This document shows positions 6,848-7,943 of a stretch of 7,943 nucleotides of DNA, piece by piece. The notes below the pieces were generated by a model. The model saw only the letters and a program-made list of their open reading frames with translations. It had not been told where the DNA came from and made no database searches. Origin of the DNA: Spirochaetaceae bacterium (GTDB taxonomy: Bacteria; Spirochaetota; Spirochaetia; SZUA-6; RPPD01); NCBI GenBank assembly GCA_003818675.1, contig RPPD01000085.1:1-7943 (forward strand), read 5' to 3'. Within the stretch, counting starts at the first letter, position 1, and the number at the start of each line of letters is the position of its first letter. A program made the position numbers and the translations under genes.

Positions 6848-6854
6848 AAGGAGG
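6848..6854 (+). promoter_or_regulatory. Ribosome binding site for bacterioferritin
   Basis: AAGGAGG five bases before the ATG at 6860. It decides between two in-frame ATG codons: the one at 6809 lacks a comparable site, and the family N-terminus MKG matches the downstream one. Confidence 0.85.
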
Positions 6855-6859
6855 TTCCA

Positions 6860-7327
6860 ATGAAAGGTAATGACAAGATCATCGCAAAGCTCAATGATTT
6901 GCTCTCTGATGAACTGACTGCAATAAACCAGTACATGGTGCACTCCGAGATGTGCGATGCCTGGGGTTATGAAAAGCTCCACAAGCTCGCGGAGAAGCGC
7001 GCCATAGACGAGATGAAACACGCGGAAAAACTGATCGGCCGCATCCTTTACCTTGAGGGAAGCCCCGTCGTGAGCAGCCTGAAGAAAATCAGCATTGGAG
7101 CCGAGGTGCAGAAACAGCACGAGAATGACGTGGTTGCGGAAGACGGGGCCATCAAGTCCTATAATGCGGCAATCGGCCTCTGCGGCGAACTGGGTGACAA
7201 TGGCACCGGGGATCTGCTCCAGTCAATCCTGAATGACGAGGAAGCCCACATGGATGAGCTTGAAGCACAGCTTGACCAGATCAGGCAGATGGGCATCCAG
7301 AACTACCTGACGGAGAAACTGGGCTGA
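6860..7327 (+). CDS. bfr: Bacterioferritin
   Basis: Cytoplasmic iron-storage protein that oxidises Fe2+ at a di-iron centre and stores it as ferric mineral in a 24-subunit shell, often with heme between subunit pairs. The 155-residue product matches the family length (about 155-160) and E. coli numbering. Ferroxidase ligands E18 (in SDELTAINQY), E51 and H54 (DEMKHAE), E94, E127 and H130 (DEEAHMDELE) are all present. M52, the axial heme ligand of true bacterioferritins, is also present, separating it from plain ferritin and Dps. The C-terminus has the QMGIQNYL block typical of the family. The start is fixed by the strong AAGGAGG at 6848-6854. The gene lies 86 bases after the ligase gene with its own likely promoter, and 31 bases before the NrpR-family gene, so it may be transcribed separately from the liv operon or with the regulator. 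Confidence 0.96.
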   Translation: MKGNDKIIAKLNDLLSDELTAINQYMVHSEMCDAWGYEKLHKLAEKRAIDEMKHAEKLIGRILYLEGSPVVSSLKKISIGAEVQKQHENDVVAEDGAIKSYNAAIGLCGELGDNGTGDLLQSILNDEEAHMDELEAQLDQIRQMGIQNYLTEKLG

Positions 7328-7333
7328 TTATGT

Positions 7334-7346
7334 GCGGCTATGCCGC
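7334..7346 (+). other. Small hairpin between bfr and the NrpR-family gene
   Basis: GCGGC (7334-7338) pairs perfectly with GCCGC (7342-7346) across a 3-base loop TAT. The stem is only 5 bp, and the nearest T-rich stretch (7353-7360) starts 7 bases later and is interrupted. It is at best a weak terminator, or a structure near the start of the next gene. Confidence 0.3.
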
Positions 7347-7358
7347 TGTGAGTTTAAT

Positions 7359-7943
7359 TTGAACGAAACCAGCGATAAAATAGAAAAGAAGCGCCTTGCC
7401 ATCCTCTCGGTGCTCAAGGACTCTTCTGAGCCGTTAGGCAGCCAGACTATAATGGAAAGGCTTCTTCCCCTGCACTATGACGTGAGCGAGCGCACTGTGC
7501 GCTTCCATCTCCAGGCCATGGATTCCGATGGTCTTACCGAGTGCATAGGCCGCCATGGCCGGGTAATAACGGAGAAGGGGGCGCTCGAGCTCTCCAGGGC
7601 AAGGGTGTTCGAAAGGGTGGGATTCCTGGCCTCCCGTATTGACGCCATGTCATGCGCCATGGATTTTGACATTGAAAGGCGCACGGGCAGCGTTGTCATC
7701 AACACCAGCCTGGTTTCCCAGCGGGAGCTTCTCTATTCCTACCACCACATGCTCGGGGTCTTTGCCGCGGGTTTTTGCATGGGGAGGCTTCTGACCATGT
7801 TTATGCCCGGTGAGCGGGTCGGGGACTTGGTCGTTCCCAAGAACATGGTCGGGATAGGCACGGTCTGCTCGATCACGTTAAACGGCATCCTGCTCCGCCA
7901 TGGCATTCCGGTTACCAGCCGCTTCGGAGGCCTCCTGGAATAT
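7359..7943 (+). CDS. nrpR: NrpR-family (DUF128) transcriptional regulator, N-terminal part (runs off window end)
   Basis: The frame is open to the last base, giving 195 residues. Residues about 10-75 form a winged helix: KRLAILSVL (11-19), PLGSQTI (25-31), a recognition helix SERTVRFHLQAMD (43-55), then GLTE and GRHGRVITEKG (64-74) as the wing. From about residue 86 (RVGFLASRID) the NrpR regulatory domain begins, with GIGTVCSITLNGILLRHGIP (165-184) and SRFGGLLEY at the window end; this is the family's signature block. In methanogenic archaea NrpR represses nitrogen-fixation and glutamine synthetase genes and is released by 2-oxoglutarate. A bacterial target is not known from this sequence. 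The start is uncertain. TTG 7359 has a weak GTGAG at 7348-7352 and gives the family-like N-terminus; GTG 7332 is an alternative adding nine residues, with no site at suitable distance. No ATG occurs upstream in frame. One or two copies of the regulatory domain may follow outside the window. Confidence 0.88.
   Translation, partial: MNETSDKIEKKRLAILSVLKDSSEPLGSQTIMERLLPLHYDVSERTVRFHLQAMDSDGLTECIGRHGRVITEKGALELSRARVFERVGFLASRIDAMSCAMDFDIERRTGSVVINTSLVSQRELLYSYHHMLGVFAAGFCMGRLLTMFMPGERVGDLVVPKNMVGIGTVCSITLNGILLRHGIPVTSRFGGLLEY

Noticed and set aside
7454..7468. GGAA-N7-TTCC inside the NrpR-family gene as a possible NrpR operator
   Set aside because: The spacing is seven rather than six, it lies inside coding sequence, and such short matches are expected by chance.

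Overview
The window reads as chromosomal DNA of a Gram-negative, probably anaerobic bacterium. Evidence for a bacterium is Shine-Dalgarno sites before several genes and a textbook intrinsic terminator. Every gene whose strand can be assigned is on the + strand. The first protein (Ig-like modules ending in an outer-membrane-like beta domain) resembles large surface proteins I associate with spirochaetes. That lineage hint is from memory and is weak; other Gram-negative anaerobes are not excluded.

Layout. Positions 2-1738 hold the 3' part of a large Ig-repeat/beta-domain surface protein, closed by a strong terminator at 1765-1797. A tight operon follows: livH (1847-2902), livM (2905-3966), livG (3963-4727) and livF (4721-5455). 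Its gaps are 2 bases or overlaps. Together these encode the two permeases and two ATPases of a branched-chain amino acid type (HAAT family) ABC importer. No periplasmic binding protein gene lies in the window. Seventeen bases after livF comes a phenylacetate-CoA ligase (PaaK) family gene, 5473-6773, read as two overlapping frames because one base appears to be missing near 5958. Next are a complete bacterioferritin gene (6860-7327), with its own strong ribosome binding site and a plausible promoter, and the first 195 codons of an NrpR-family (DUF128) transcription regulator that runs off the window end (about 7359-7943).

How they fit. The importer brings in an amino acid or related carboxylate, and the ligase activates an aryl or related acid as its CoA thioester. 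Such pairs are known in anaerobes that ferment aromatic or branched amino acids, so a shared catabolic role is a reasonable inference, but the substrate is not shown. Bacterioferritin (iron storage, oxidative protection) and NrpR (2-oxoglutarate-sensing nitrogen repressor in methanogens) look like a separate transcription unit.

The points most worth a second look are the NrpR regulator in a bacterial setting, the split PaaK frame, a LivH about 60 residues longer than usual with two extra membrane helices, the Ig/beta-domain surface protein, and a degenerate signature motif in LivG. I found no tRNA, rRNA, CRISPR array, insertion sequence or phage gene. No gene-free stretch exceeds about 110 bases.
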